This document shows positions 8,539-17,272 of a stretch of DNA of 64,000 nucleotides, one piece after another. This DNA comes from Roseomonas indoligenes (lineage in GTDB: Bacteria > Pseudomonadota > Alphaproteobacteria > Acetobacterales > Acetobacteraceae): positions 310,001-374,000 of the forward strand of contig NZ_JAGIZA010000001.1 of NCBI RefSeq assembly GCF_017813365.1. Direction: 5' to 3'. Position numbers and translations under genes: made by a program. Below the pieces are notes generated by a model that saw only the letters and a program-made list of their open reading frames with translations, had not been told where the DNA came from and ran no database searches. Position 1 is the stretch's first letter, and each line of letters opens with the position of its first letter.

Positions 8539-9426
8539 ATGTCCGCCACCCGCGCCGCTCCGCTCGCTCCACCGCCGACCGGGGCGCCGACCGGGGCGCC
8601 GGCCGGGGCGCCGGCCGCCTCGCCGATCCGCGCATCGGCCCGCCGGATCTGGGGCATGGTCTACCGGCACCTCGCACTGTTCCGCCGCTCCTGGCCGCGG
8701 GTGGTGGAGCTGATGTACTGGCCGGTGCTGCAGATGGTCGTCTGGGGCTTCGTCACCGCCTACGTGGCCGGCGTGCAGCAGAGCACCGCGAGCATCGCCG
8801 CCGGCGCGCTGCTCGGCGGCGTGCTGCTGTGGGAGGTGGCGCTGCGCAGCCAGATGGGCTTCGCCATCACCTTCCTGGAGGAGATCTGGTCCCGCAACCT
8901 GGGCCATATCTTCGTCTCGCCGCTCCGCCCCTGGGAGCTGGTGGCCGCCCTGGTGGGGATGAGCGCGATCCGCATGCTCGCGGGCGTGCTGCCGGCCGTG
9001 CTGCTGGCCTGGCTGCTCTACGGCTTCGGCCTGTTCTCCCTCGGGCCCGTGGTGGTTCTGTTCTTCGCTGCGCTGATGATCATGGGATGGGCGGTGGCGC
9101 TGGGGGTCACCAGCATGATCCTGCGCCACGGGGCGGGGGCGGAGACGCTAGCCTGGTCCGTGCTCTTCGGCCTCGCCCCTTTCTCGGCGGTGTTCTACCC
9201 CGTCTCCGTCCTGCCGGGCTGGCTGCAGCCTGTCGCCTACGCCATCCCCGCCGCCCATGTCTTCGAGGGGATGCGCGCCGCCCTGCTGGAGAGCCGGATC
9301 GCCTGGGGGCATCTCGGCCTGGCCTTCGCGCTGGACCTGGTCTGGCTGGGGCTCGGCGCCTGGCTGTTCATGGCGCAGTTCCGGCGGGCGCGGGAGCGGG
9401 GGGCGCTGCTGAGCATCGGGGAGTAG
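8539..9426 (+). CDS. ABC-2 type transporter permease, without adjacent ATPase
   Basis: 295-residue membrane protein with about six hydrophobic segments, of the ABC-2 permease type used for export of polysaccharides, drugs or lipids. Evidence: ELMYWPVLQMVVWGF, FLEEIWSRNLGHIFVSPLRPWELV (the conserved ABC-2 amphipathic loop), and FSAVFYPVSVLPGWLQPVAYAIPAAHVFEGMRAALL. The first 35 residues are Pro/Ala-rich and contain three GAP-type repeats encoded by a 12-bp tandem repeat. No ATP-binding partner is next to it, so the partner must lie elsewhere. Start chosen at the ATG 8539; upstream in-frame sequence overlaps the divergent radical SAM gene. Confidence 0.85.
   Translation: MSATRAAPLAPPPTGAPTGAPAGAPAASPIRASARRIWGMVYRHLALFRRSWPRVVELMYWPVLQMVVWGFVTAYVAGVQQSTASIAAGALLGGVLLWEVALRSQMGFAITFLEEIWSRNLGHIFVSPLRPWELVAALVGMSAIRMLAGVLPAVLLAWLLYGFGLFSLGPVVVLFFAALMIMGWAVALGVTSMILRHGAGAETLAWSVLFGLAPFSAVFYPVSVLPGWLQPVAYAIPAAHVFEGMRAALLESRIAWGHLGLAFALDLVWLGLGAWLFMAQFRRARERGALLSIGE
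8581..8616. repeat. Three tandem copies of a 12-bp GC-rich repeat
   Basis: Three consecutive units: GGGGCGCCGACC followed by two copies of GGGGCGCCGGCC. It lies inside the start of the ABC-2 permease gene and encodes the Gly-Ala-Pro repeat in its non-conserved N-terminal tail. Such a run could expand or contract in multiples of four codons without frameshift. Confidence 0.85.
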
Positions 9427-9458
9427 CCGCGCCGGCGCGGGGAGGCTAAGGCGGCCCC

Positions 9459-10097
9459 ATGCCGGACACGACCAGGATCTTCCTCATCCGCCACGCCCTG
9501 GTGGAGCCCGCCGCGCGCCTCACCGTCTATGGTTCCATGGACGTGGCACTGTGCCAGGAGACGCTGGCGCGGGAACGGCCCGCCCATGCCTGGCTGGCCG
9601 CGCGCCTGCCCGCCGCCGCGCGCTGGTACTGCACCCCGCTGGCCCGCACCCGTGCCACCGCCATGGCGGTCTTCGCCGCGGGCTATCCGGAGGCGGAGCT
9701 GACGGAGCTGCCGCATTTCGTGGAGCAGTTCCTCGGCGAGTGGCAGGGGATGACGCATGAGGGGTTCACCGCCGCGCTGCGCGACCCGCCCCACCCCTTC
9801 TGGAACCACGGCGCGGACGAGCGGCCGCCGGGCGGGGAGAGCCTGTCCGACGTGGTGGCGCGCGTCGGCCCCACGCTGGAGGCGGTGGCGGCCGAGAACC
9901 GGGGTGGCGACGCGGTGATCATCGCCCATGGCGGTTCCATCCGCGCGGCGCTGGCCCATGCCTGCGGCCTAAGCCCCTATCAGGCGCTGCAGTTCAGCGT
10001 GAAGAACCTCTCCCTCACCCGGCTGGAGAAGGAGAACGGCCACTGGCGCGTGGGCGGGGTGAACGAAGAGCCGCCGATGCCCCAGCCGCCCGGCTGA
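9459..10097 (+). CDS. Histidine phosphatase family protein
   Basis: 212-residue member of the phosphoglycerate-mutase-like histidine phosphatase superfamily. The phosphate-accepting histidine is in LIRHA (Arg11-His12), and IAHGGS supplies the second active-site His (about 157). Family members hydrolyse small phosphate esters, including cobalamin-pathway and nucleotide phosphates; the substrate cannot be read from the sequence. It follows the ABC-2 permease by 32 bp on the same strand and may be cotranscribed with it. Confidence 0.85.
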   Translation: MPDTTRIFLIRHALVEPAARLTVYGSMDVALCQETLARERPAHAWLAARLPAAARWYCTPLARTRATAMAVFAAGYPEAELTELPHFVEQFLGEWQGMTHEGFTAALRDPPHPFWNHGADERPPGGESLSDVVARVGPTLEAVAAENRGGDAVIIAHGGSIRAALAHACGLSPYQALQFSVKNLSLTRLEKENGHWRVGGVNEEPPMPQPPG

Positions 10098-10114
10098 GCC
10101 GCCGGGTTGAAGCT

Positions 10115-10130
10115 CGGGCCTGAAGGCCCG
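10115..10130 (+). terminator. Short GC hairpin after the histidine phosphatase gene
   Basis: CGGGCC, loop TGAA, GGCCCG, starting 17 bp after the stop codon. The 6-bp stem is perfect but no U-tract follows, so intrinsic termination is uncertain. Confidence 0.3.
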
Positions 10131-10215
10131 CGAAGCCGCCACGGCACCGCCCTGGTCTCGCCACGGTCGGCAGTATAGTCTGCCCGCTGCGACAAGGGGT
10201 TGGGGGAAGAACTTC

Positions 10216-11022
10216 ATGCGCCGCACGATCTATGCGCTGGGTGCCCTGGCGGCCCTGGCCCTGGGAACCCTGCCGCGCGCCGCCCTGGCGCAGCCGGTGG
10301 AGCAGCAGGCTCTCGTGGACCGGGCCACGTTGACGGTGACGGAGATGCTGACCCAGGGCGACCCGAACGCGCTGGACGACGCCACCCGGTCCCTTGCCCG
10401 GGCGCGGGCCGTGATGGTCTGCCCCCGCATCTTCCGCGCCGGCTTCCTCTTCGGCGGGCAGGGCGGGGATTGCGTGCTGACGGCGCGGGACGGGGCGGGC
10501 TCCTGGTCCTCGCCCGCCTTCTACACCATCGGCTCGGCCAGCTTCGGCCTGCAGATCGGCGTGCAGGACATGCAGGTGATGATGATCATCCTGACGGAGC
10601 GCGGCCTGAACGCGGTGCTGGACAGCCAGTTCAAAATCGGCGCGGACGCGGCCATCGCTGTGGCCACCGTCGGGGCAGGAATCGGGGGCGCCACCACCGC
10701 CGCGGTGGGGGCAGATATCGTGAGCTATGCCCGCGCGCGAGGTCTTTATGCCGGCATCTCGCTGGAGGGATCGCTCCTCTCCAGCCGCAACGACTTCAAC
10801 ACCGGGTACTACGGCCGCTCCGTCGCGTCCCGGAACATCGTGATCGACATGCAGGCCCATAACCCGGCGGCCGACCCGCTGCGCGCGGCGCTGATGCGCT
10901 TCAGCGCGCCCGGCGGGGGCATGGCGCCGCCGCCGATGATGGCCCCGCCGCCGCGCCAGGGCGGAATGCCGCCGATGCAGGCGGCGCCGAGCGGGACCGT
11001 CACGCGGGAGACGCTGCGCTAG
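10216..11022 (+). CDS. SYLF (Ysc84-like) lipid-binding domain protein, exported
   Basis: 268-residue protein with a clear signal peptide (MRRTIYALGALAALALGTLPRAALA, cleavage near residue 25). The mature part matches the SYLF/DUF500 domain: ARAVMVCPRIFRAGFLFGGQGG, WSSPAFYTIGSASFGLQIGVQ, VMMIILTERGLNAVL, then GADAAIAVATVGAGIG and YARARGLYAGISLEGSLLSS. The domain binds phosphoinositides in eukaryotes; the bacterial periplasmic role is unclear. The C-terminal tail (from about 230) is Met/Pro-rich (MAPPPMMAPPPRQGGMPPM). Its 3' end overlaps the convergent MFS gene by 23 bp. Confidence 0.9.
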   Translation: MRRTIYALGALAALALGTLPRAALAQPVEQQALVDRATLTVTEMLTQGDPNALDDATRSLARARAVMVCPRIFRAGFLFGGQGGDCVLTARDGAGSWSSPAFYTIGSASFGLQIGVQDMQVMMIILTERGLNAVLDSQFKIGADAAIAVATVGAGIGGATTAAVGADIVSYARARGLYAGISLEGSLLSSRNDFNTGYYGRSVASRNIVIDMQAHNPAADPLRAALMRFSAPGGGMAPPPMMAPPPRQGGMPPMQAAPSGTVTRETLR

Positions 11023-12220
11023 CCGCGGGCATCTCCCGCAGCCCCGGCGCGGGGGAGACGAGGATCACCGCCGCCTGTGCCGCGAAGCCGAGGCTGGAGG
11101 CGAGGAGGCAGGCCTCCACGCCCCAGCGTGCCGCCAGCAAGGCCCCCAGCGCCGCGCCGAGGGGCCGCGCGCCGTAGGTGGCCGTCATGACGGTCGCCGA
11201 GACCCGGCCGAGCATCGCCCCGGGCGTCACCGCCTGCCGCAGGGCGGTGGTGTGGATGGTCCAGAGCACCGGCCCCGCCCCGAAGAGGAAAAGGGCCGCC
11301 CCCGCCAGCGCCGGGGAGGGCAGGGCGGCGGTGGCAAGCATCAGCAGCGATGCCAGCAGCGCCACGAGGGGACCGGCGGCGATCAGCGCGCCGAGGCGTG
11401 CCCGCGCCGCGAGCAGCGGCGAGGCCAGCGCCCCCGCGACCATTCCCGCCCCGAAGAGCGCGAGGACCGTTCCCACGCCCGTCGCGGAAAGGCCGAGGTT
11501 CCGCACGGCATGGACCACCAGCGCGGCCTGCAGCAGGAACCAGGCGGCGTTGAACAGCACGGCCGTGACGAGGATGGGCCGCAGCAGCGGGTGGGAGAGG
11601 ACGAAGCCGACCCCTTCCCGCAGCTCCCCCGCGAGATTGCGGCGGGCGGGGGCGGGGCGGGGCGGTTCCGTCAGCCCGGCCAGGGGCGCCACCGCCAGCA
11701 GGGAGAGGCCGATCGCCAGCCCATAGGCCGGCCCGGCCCCCAGCCAGCCGATCAGCGCCCCGCCCAGCGCGGGCCCCGCCATGAAAGCGAGGCTGCGGCC
11801 GAGTTCGAGGGCGCGGTTTGCCGAGGCCAGCGCCGCGCGCGGCACCAGGGCCGGCACGATGGCAGGCGCCGCCACGCCCTGCGCGACGGTGCCGCCCGCG
11901 CCGAGGGCGCCGAGCGCTGCGAGCCCTGCGATGCCGAGGTGCCCCGTGCCTGCCAGGACAAGGATCGCGAGCAGCGCCGCGGCCCGAATCGCCTCCGCCC
12001 CGATCATCAAGTGCAGCCGGGAGGTGCGGTCGGCCAGCAGGTCCGCGGGCAGGGCCAGCAGCAGGAAGGGCAGGGTCTGCGCGGCCTGCAGCCAGCCCGT
12101 TGCCTCTGCCCCGGCGCCGAAGGACAGGACGGCGAGGAGCGGCGCGGCCGAGAGGGCGACCTGCTCGGAGGCCTGGGCGGAAAGGTTGGAGAGGGCGAGG
12201 CGCCGGACCGGGTTCTGCAT
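11000..12220 (-). CDS. MFS transporter (EntS/MFS_3-like exporter)
   Basis: 406-residue protein with about twelve hydrophobic segments, similar in layout to EntS-type and macrolide-type MFS exporters: NLSAQASEQVALSAAPLLAVLSFGAGAEATGWLQAAQTLPFLLLALPADLLADR at the N-terminus carries the A-like loop after TM2, and TYGARPLGAALGALLAARWG lies near the C-terminus. The substrate is not determinable. Start set at the ATG 12220 because the 30 codons upstream are Arg/Gly-rich and non-conserved. Convergent with the SYLF gene, divergent from the SDR gene about 120 bp away. Confidence 0.85.
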   Translation of the reverse strand: MQNPVRRLALSNLSAQASEQVALSAAPLLAVLSFGAGAEATGWLQAAQTLPFLLLALPADLLADRTSRLHLMIGAEAIRAAALLAILVLAGTGHLGIAGLAALGALGAGGTVAQGVAAPAIVPALVPRAALASANRALELGRSLAFMAGPALGGALIGWLGAGPAYGLAIGLSLLAVAPLAGLTEPPRPAPARRNLAGELREGVGFVLSHPLLRPILVTAVLFNAAWFLLQAALVVHAVRNLGLSATGVGTVLALFGAGMVAGALASPLLAARARLGALIAAGPLVALLASLLMLATAALPSPALAGAALFLFGAGPVLWTIHTTALRQAVTPGAMLGRVSATVMTATYGARPLGAALGALLAARWGVEACLLASSLGFAAQAAVILVSPAPGLREMPAASAASPA

Positions 12221-12339
12221 GGACCATGCCTGCCCGATCCGCGCGGGCCCCGCCCCCCGTCCGTTGCGCCGCAATGCCGCCGCTTGCGCGGGGGCGCCGG
12301 GCCGTCGCATGACGGGCCGACCCCGCCGGAGAACCCGTG

Positions 12340-13074
12340 ATGAGCGCCAGGATCATGCTGCTGACCGGTGCCAGCCGCGGCATCGGCCACGCCACGGTGA
12401 AGCGCTTCCAGGGAGAGGGGTGGCGGATCCTCACCGTCTCCCGCCAGCCCTTCTCCGAGGAGTGCCGCTGGCCCGGCGCGCGCTGGGGGCATATCCAGGC
12501 CGACCTGTCCGACCCCGCCCAGGTGCGGGCGATGATCGAGGATGTCCGGTCCCGCCTGCCCGAGGGGAAGCTGCACGCGCTGGTGAACAATGCCGGCATC
12601 TCGCCGAAGGGGGAGGGCGGGGCGCGGTTGGGTGCGCTGGACACGGATCACGAGGTCTGGACCAGCGTGTTCAACGTGAACCTCTTCTCCACCGCCGCCC
12701 TGGCACAGGGGCTCTTCCCCGAGCTGAAGGCGGGGGGCGGCAGCATCGTGAACGTCACCTCGATCGTGGGGTCGCGCGTGCACCCCTTCGCCGGCGCCGC
12801 CTATGCCTGCTCCAAGGCCGCGCTGGCGGCGCTGACGCGGGAGCTGGCCTACGAGTTCGGTGCCCACGGCATCCGCGTGAACGCCATTGCGCCCGGGGAG
12901 ATCGACACCGCCATCCTGTCCGCCGGGACGGAGGAGATCGTGGAACGGCAGATCCCCATGCGGCGGCTGGGCACGGCGGAGGAAGTGGCGGAGACGATCC
13001 TGTTCCTCTGCTCGCCCGCCTCCTCCTACGTGAACGGGGCGGAGATCCACATCAACGGCGGGCAGCACGTCTGA
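12340..13074 (+). CDS. Short-chain dehydrogenase/reductase (SDR)
   Basis: 244-residue classical SDR oxidoreductase using NAD(P)H. Visible: TGASRGIG cofactor loop (9-16), NNAG (83-86), Ser141 in VNVTSIVG, and the catalytic Tyr155-x-x-x-Lys159 (YACSK). The C-terminal NGAEIHINGGQHV matches the family. The substrate is not predictable. GTG at 12337 directly before the ATG could also serve as start. About 55 bp upstream of the HAD gene on the same strand; a two-gene unit is possible. Confidence 0.92.
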   Translation: MSARIMLLTGASRGIGHATVKRFQGEGWRILTVSRQPFSEECRWPGARWGHIQADLSDPAQVRAMIEDVRSRLPEGKLHALVNNAGISPKGEGGARLGALDTDHEVWTSVFNVNLFSTAALAQGLFPELKAGGGSIVNVTSIVGSRVHPFAGAAYACSKAALAALTRELAYEFGAHGIRVNAIAPGEIDTAILSAGTEEIVERQIPMRRLGTAEEVAETILFLCSPASSYVNGAEIHINGGQHV

Positions 13075-13130
13075 GGGCGACCAAGGCCCATGCGGCGCGT
13101 TCCCCTGTCATCGCCTGATGGAGACGGGGC

Positions 13131-13817
13131 ATGCTGGGACTGGGCGGGCCGAAGCGGCCGGAGGTGGTGGCCTTCGACATGATCGGGACCGTCTTCCCGC
13201 TCGATCCGCTGCGCCCGACCATCGTCGAGATGGGCCTGCCGCCCGCCGGGCTGGAGGGCTGGTTCGCCGCCGCATTGCGCGACGCTTTCGCCATCTCCGC
13301 CGTCGGGCAGTTCCGGCCCTTCCCCGAGATCCTGGCCGCGGCGCTGGACGGGGTGCTGGCCCAGCAGGGCCTCTCCGCCCCGCCCGAGACCAGGGCGCTT
13401 CTGATGGCGCGCATGAAGGCCCTGCCCCCGAGGCCGGATGCGCGGGCGGCTTTCGGCGAGATCGCGCGGGCGGGGATGCGGGTCATGGCACTGAGCAACG
13501 GCGCCGCCGCTTCCACCCGCGGCCTGCTGGAGGGCGCGGGTTTGCAGGACCTTGTCGCCCATGTCGTCTCGGTGGAGGAGGTGAAGCTCTTCAAGCCCCG
13601 GCGCGAGGTCTACGAGCGCGCTGTCGAGGTCGCCGGGGTACAGGCGGGTGCCGTGGCGCTCGTCGCCGTCCACCCCTGGGACGTGAACGGCGCCAAGGCG
13701 GCCGGGCTGACCACAGCCTATGTCACGGCCGAGGTGCCCTTCCCGCCGGTGATGCAGGCCCCGGACATCCAGGCGCCCTCGCTGGCCGAAGCGGCGCGTG
13801 CCCTGATCGCCCTGTAA
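13131..13817 (+). CDS. HAD family hydrolase, haloacid dehalogenase type II-like
   Basis: 228-residue HAD superfamily protein. Motif I AFDMIGTVF (Asp16 nucleophile), motif II LSNG (122-124), motif III Lys155 in KLFKPRREVYERA, motif IV AVHPWDVNGAKAAG (Asp184). The layout and the WDVNGAKAAGL segment follow (S)-2-haloacid dehalogenases, which hydrolyse 2-haloalkanoates, although motif I has Met-Ile where characterised enzymes usually have Ala-Tyr, so the true substrate may be a phosphate or another halide. Downstream of the SDR gene; convergent with the NUDIX gene with a 3-bp gap. Confidence 0.83.
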   Translation: MLGLGGPKRPEVVAFDMIGTVFPLDPLRPTIVEMGLPPAGLEGWFAAALRDAFAISAVGQFRPFPEILAAALDGVLAQQGLSAPPETRALLMARMKALPPRPDARAAFGEIARAGMRVMALSNGAAASTRGLLEGAGLQDLVAHVVSVEEVKLFKPRREVYERAVEVAGVQAGAVALVAVHPWDVNGAKAAGLTTAYVTAEVPFPPVMQAPDIQAPSLAEAARALIAL

Positions 13818-13820
13818 TCC

Positions 13821-14666
13821 TCAGGCGAGCTGGTCCAGCCCCGCCCGCATCGCCCCGTCCGGGTCTTCCAGCAGCCCTTCCCGGATGAAGAGGTCGATCA
13901 GGACGAGGTTCACGTTGAACTTCACGTCGTCCGTGTCCCGCACCGCCTCCAGCACGCGTCCGATGGGCCAGAGCTCGAAGCGTTCCACCTCGTCGTCATT
14001 CGGCTTCGGGATCACGTCCTCCGGCATGTCGAGGTCGAAGATGTGCAGCAGGTCGCGCCGCATTCCCTCGTCGGTCCGCATCACGTAGGAGACGCGGCCG
14101 ACGGAGCGGGCCTGCACCGCCAGCTTCGCGGGAAGGGAGGCCTCCTCCTCCGCCTCCTTCGCCAGGCAGCGCGCCGGATCCAGCCCGGCTGGGATGCCGC
14201 CCGCGACCACGTTGTCCATCTGCCCCGGCGCCACCGCCTTGTCCCTGGACCGCCATCCCACCCAGAGGTGCAGCCCGTCCGGCCGGCGGACCAGCCCGTT
14301 CACATGAACCCCCTGGCTCGTGATGCCCATGGCCGGCAGCACGCCGCGGTCCACGGTCGCCAGCACCGGGCCTGCGGGATGGGCCCGCACGTCGAACTCC
14401 TCCCCGCGGATTCGCCCGAACCCGGACTTGGCCAGGGTGCGGGCGATCTCTGCCATCGCGCCGCTGCGGGCCGCCACGCCCCGCAGCCCGGTGGCGAGGG
14501 AGACGCCCTCCGGCCCGAAATGGACGAGCTTCGGCAGGAAGGTGAGGGCGCGGGCGGCGTCCGGCTCCAGCCAGCCCACCTGCTCCTCCCCGATCCGGAA
14601 GGGCAGGTAGCCGGCAGGGGAGGGGATGTTGTTGCAGGCCGCGATGTGCCGGGTGAAGGGGTTCAT
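13821..14666 (-). CDS. DUF4743 / NUDIX hydrolase family protein
   Basis: 281-residue protein with an N-terminal DUF4743 domain (MNPFTRHIAACNNI...RIGEEQVGWLEPDAARAL) and a C-terminal NUDIX domain. The NUDIX box is degenerate: GGIPAGLDPARCLAKEAEEEASL has Asp for the first Glu and Lys for Arg, but the metal-binding Glu cluster is kept. In plants and fungi this architecture is linked to thiamine-diphosphate damage products; the bacterial substrate is not established. The ATG at 14666 begins the conserved domain; sequence upstream is low complexity. Confidence 0.85.
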   Translation of the reverse strand: MNPFTRHIAACNNIPSPAGYLPFRIGEEQVGWLEPDAARALTFLPKLVHFGPEGVSLATGLRGVAARSGAMAEIARTLAKSGFGRIRGEEFDVRAHPAGPVLATVDRGVLPAMGITSQGVHVNGLVRRPDGLHLWVGWRSRDKAVAPGQMDNVVAGGIPAGLDPARCLAKEAEEEASLPAKLAVQARSVGRVSYVMRTDEGMRRDLLHIFDLDMPEDVIPKPNDDEVERFELWPIGRVLEAVRDTDDVKFNVNLVLIDLFIREGLLEDPDGAMRAGLDQLA

Positions 14667-14893
14667 GGCGCCATCCTGCCCTGCCCCGCGCCTTCCGGCA
14701 CCCCCGCATGCGCCATCGCGGCTGGCGCCCGGCGCTGGAAGGCCCCATCTCCCCTTCCGAACGCCGCCCTGACCGGCTGGCACCCCCATACCGGACCGCC
14801 TCGGCGCGCCGCCGGCCCTTTCAGGTGCAAGCCTGGGGGCCGCCCGACCCCGCCCCGCGGCCCGCGCCCCGGAGTTCCCGCGTGCCCGATACC

Positions 14894-16783
14894 ATGGCCC
14901 CGCCCACCCCTCAGCCGACGCCGATCGCGCCGCGCGGCACCTGGCAGACGCTGAAGAGCCTTGCGCCCTATCTCTGGCCGAAGGGAGAGACGGGGCTGCG
15001 CGCCCGCGTCGTTGTCGCCCTCGTGCTGCTGCTGGCGGCGAAGGTCGCCAATATCTTCGTGCCCATGGCCTATGCCCGGGCGGTCGATGCGCTGACGCCG
15101 CATCTGGGACAGGGGACGGCCACCGGCGCGGTGACGGCCGGGGCGGTGCTGGCTGTGCCGGTGGCGCTGGTGATCGGCTACGGCCTCCTGCGAATCGCCT
15201 CCTCGGCCTTCGGGGAGCTGCGGGACGCGGTCTTCACCAAGGTGCAGGCCCGCGCCGGGCGGCGGATCGCGCTGCAGGTCTTCACTCACATGCACGCGCT
15301 GTCCCTGCGCTTCCACCTGGACCGGCAGACCGGCGGCCTCTCCCGCGTGATCGAGCGGGGGACGCGGGGGATCAACTTCGTCCTCGACTTCATGCTGTTC
15401 AACATCATCCCCACGATCGTGGAGATCCTGCTGGTCGCGGCGATCCTGTGGCGGATGTTCAGCTTCTCTTTCGCCGCCGTCACGCTCGGCACCATCGCGC
15501 TCTACGTCGCGTTCACCCTTGTCTTCACCAACTGGCGCCTGCAGTTCCGCCGGAAGATGAACGAGACGGACCAGGAGGCGAACACGCGGGCCATCGACAG
15601 CCTGCTGAACTACGAGACGGTGAAGTATTTCGGGAACGAGCGGCACGAGGAGCGGCGCTACGACGCCTCCCTCTCGCGCTACGAGCGGTCCTACATCCAG
15701 TCCGAGGTCTCGCTGAACTGGCTGAACATCGGCCAGGCGGCGATCATCGCCGCGGGCCTCACGGCCGTGATGCTGATGGCGGCGCAGGGTGTCGCGGGCG
15801 GCACCATGACGGTGGGCGACTTCGTGCTGGTGAACACCTACCTCATCCAGCTTTACCTGCCGCTGAACTTCCTGGGCTTCGTCTATCGGGAGATGAAGCA
15901 GGGGCTGGTGGACATGGAGGCCATGTTCACCCTGATGCGGGAGGCGCGCGAGGTGTCCGACCGCCCGGATGCCCCCGCCCTGCCGCCCGGCCGCGGCGAG
16001 GTGCGATTCGAGGATGTGCGCTTCGGCTATGGCCGGAACCGCGAGATCCTGCACGGGGTGAGCTTCGCCGTGCCGCCGGGCAAGATGCTGGCCATCGTCG
16101 GGCCGACGGGCGCGGGCAAGTCCACCATCTCCCGCTTGATGTTCCGATTCTACGACGTGTGGGGCGGCCGCATCACCATCGACGGCGCCGACATCCGCGA
16201 CGTGACGCAGGAGAGCGTGCGGGGGGCGATCGGCGTGGTGCCGCAGGACACCGTGCTGTTCAACGACAGCATCGGCTACAACATCGCTTATGGCCGCCCC
16301 GGCGCCAGCCAGGAGGAGATCGAGGCTGCCGCAAAGCTCGCCCAGGTCCACGACTTCGTCCTGCGCCTGCCGGAGGGCTATGCCACCCGGGTCGGCGAGC
16401 GCGGGCTGAAGCTTTCGGGCGGCGAGAAGCAGCGCGTGGCCATCGCCCGCACCATCCTGAAGGACCCGCGCATCCTCATCCTGGACGAGGCGACGAGCGC
16501 GCTGGACACCCGGACGGAGCAGGAGATCCAGTCCGCCCTGCGCGGCGTGGCGCGGGGCCGGACGACGCTGGTGATCGCCCACCGCCTCTCCACCGTGGTG
16601 GAGGCGGACGAGATCATCGTGCTGGCCGATGGCCGGATCGCCGAGCGCGGGACCCATGCCGAGCTGGTGGCGGCCGAGGGCATCTATGCCGGCATGTGGC
16701 GCCGCCAGGCCCAGGCCGTGGCGCTCGCCGAGGCGGCGGCAGCCACGCGGGAGGACGCCGCGCCGGTGCCCGCCCCGGGCTGA
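14894..16783 (+). CDS. ABC exporter, ATM1/ABCB7 heavy-metal type (permease + ATPase)
   Basis: 629-residue half-transporter with an N-terminal six-helix membrane domain and a C-terminal nucleotide-binding domain. LLNYETVKYFGNERHEERRY is a strong signature of the ATM1/HMT1 branch that exports glutathione-linked metal or sulfur species. Walker A GPTGAGKST (about 402), signature LSGGEKQRVAIAR (about 507), Walker B/D-loop DEATSALD (about 530), H-loop AHRLST. It should homodimerise in the inner membrane. Start: ATG at 14894; a GTG at 14882 in the same frame is an alternative, and further upstream is Pro/Arg-rich non-coding-like sequence. Confidence 0.93.
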   Translation: MAPPTPQPTPIAPRGTWQTLKSLAPYLWPKGETGLRARVVVALVLLLAAKVANIFVPMAYARAVDALTPHLGQGTATGAVTAGAVLAVPVALVIGYGLLRIASSAFGELRDAVFTKVQARAGRRIALQVFTHMHALSLRFHLDRQTGGLSRVIERGTRGINFVLDFMLFNIIPTIVEILLVAAILWRMFSFSFAAVTLGTIALYVAFTLVFTNWRLQFRRKMNETDQEANTRAIDSLLNYETVKYFGNERHEERRYDASLSRYERSYIQSEVSLNWLNIGQAAIIAAGLTAVMLMAAQGVAGGTMTVGDFVLVNTYLIQLYLPLNFLGFVYREMKQGLVDMEAMFTLMREAREVSDRPDAPALPPGRGEVRFEDVRFGYGRNREILHGVSFAVPPGKMLAIVGPTGAGKSTISRLMFRFYDVWGGRITIDGADIRDVTQESVRGAIGVVPQDTVLFNDSIGYNIAYGRPGASQEEIEAAAKLAQVHDFVLRLPEGYATRVGERGLKLSGGEKQRVAIARTILKDPRILILDEATSALDTRTEQEIQSALRGVARGRTTLVIAHRLSTVVEADEIIVLADGRIAERGTHAELVAAEGIYAGMWRRQAQAVALAEAAAATREDAAPVPAPG

Positions 16784-16825
16784 GGCGAAGCGCGGCCCCG
16801 CAGCGGCCTCTTTTCCCACGGGCCG

Positions 16826-16842
16826 GGGCGGTTATACCGCCC
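16826..16842 (+). terminator. Probable intrinsic terminator of the ABC exporter gene
   Basis: Perfect 7-bp inverted repeat GGGCGGT / ACCGCCC with a 3-nt loop (TAT), followed by a pyrimidine tract GGGTCTTTCTCTTCC. It lies 43 bp after the exporter stop and before the small gene at 16905. Confidence 0.5.
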
Positions 16843-16904
16843 GGGTCTTTCTCTTCCGCCCCGCGCTGACCATCTGGGGGCAACATTTGACAGGAGTGCC
16901 CGGG

Positions 16905-17159
16905 ATGTCCCTGGACCCGACGGGAATGGCCCCGGAAGACCTGAGCCACGCCGGCTCGGTGACCGACAAGGCCATCGAATACATGATCGAGCAGGGCATC
17001 GCCCCGATCTCCGTTGCCTCCGCCCTGCTGGGTGGCGCGCTGGGGCTGATGGCGCGGGAGATGGACGACAAGGCCATCGCCAACGTTCTCCGCAGCGCCC
17101 TCAACTCCGTCGAAAGCGGGGAACTGCAGGCCATGCGGGCGGAGAAGCCGGTCTCCTGA
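16905..17159 (+). CDS. Small protein of unknown function (84 aa)
   Basis: Unrecognised. 84 residues, mildly acidic, no Cys. Residues about 17-42 (SVTDKAIEYMIEQGIAPISV) look like an amphipathic helix, then ASALLGGALGLMAREM is moderately hydrophobic, and the C-terminal half (DKAIANVLRSALNSVESGEL) is helical. It is real rather than spurious: a clear Shine-Dalgarno (CAGGAG) lies before the ATG and its codon pattern matches neighbours. It sits alone between the ABC exporter and rpmB, so a soluble helical regulator or adaptor is possible, but I would not assign a role. Confidence 0.75.
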   Translation: MSLDPTGMAPEDLSHAGSVTDKAIEYMIEQGIAPISVASALLGGALGLMAREMDDKAIANVLRSALNSVESGELQAMRAEKPVS

Positions 17160-17272
17160 CTTGACTCCTGGGCGCCCGGCCGTCATACGGCGCCCCTCGT
17201 ATCAGAACCATCAACCCGTGCCCCGTGCCCTCGCGCATGGCCGCGCGGCCTGAAGACCCAGGGGTTTCCACC

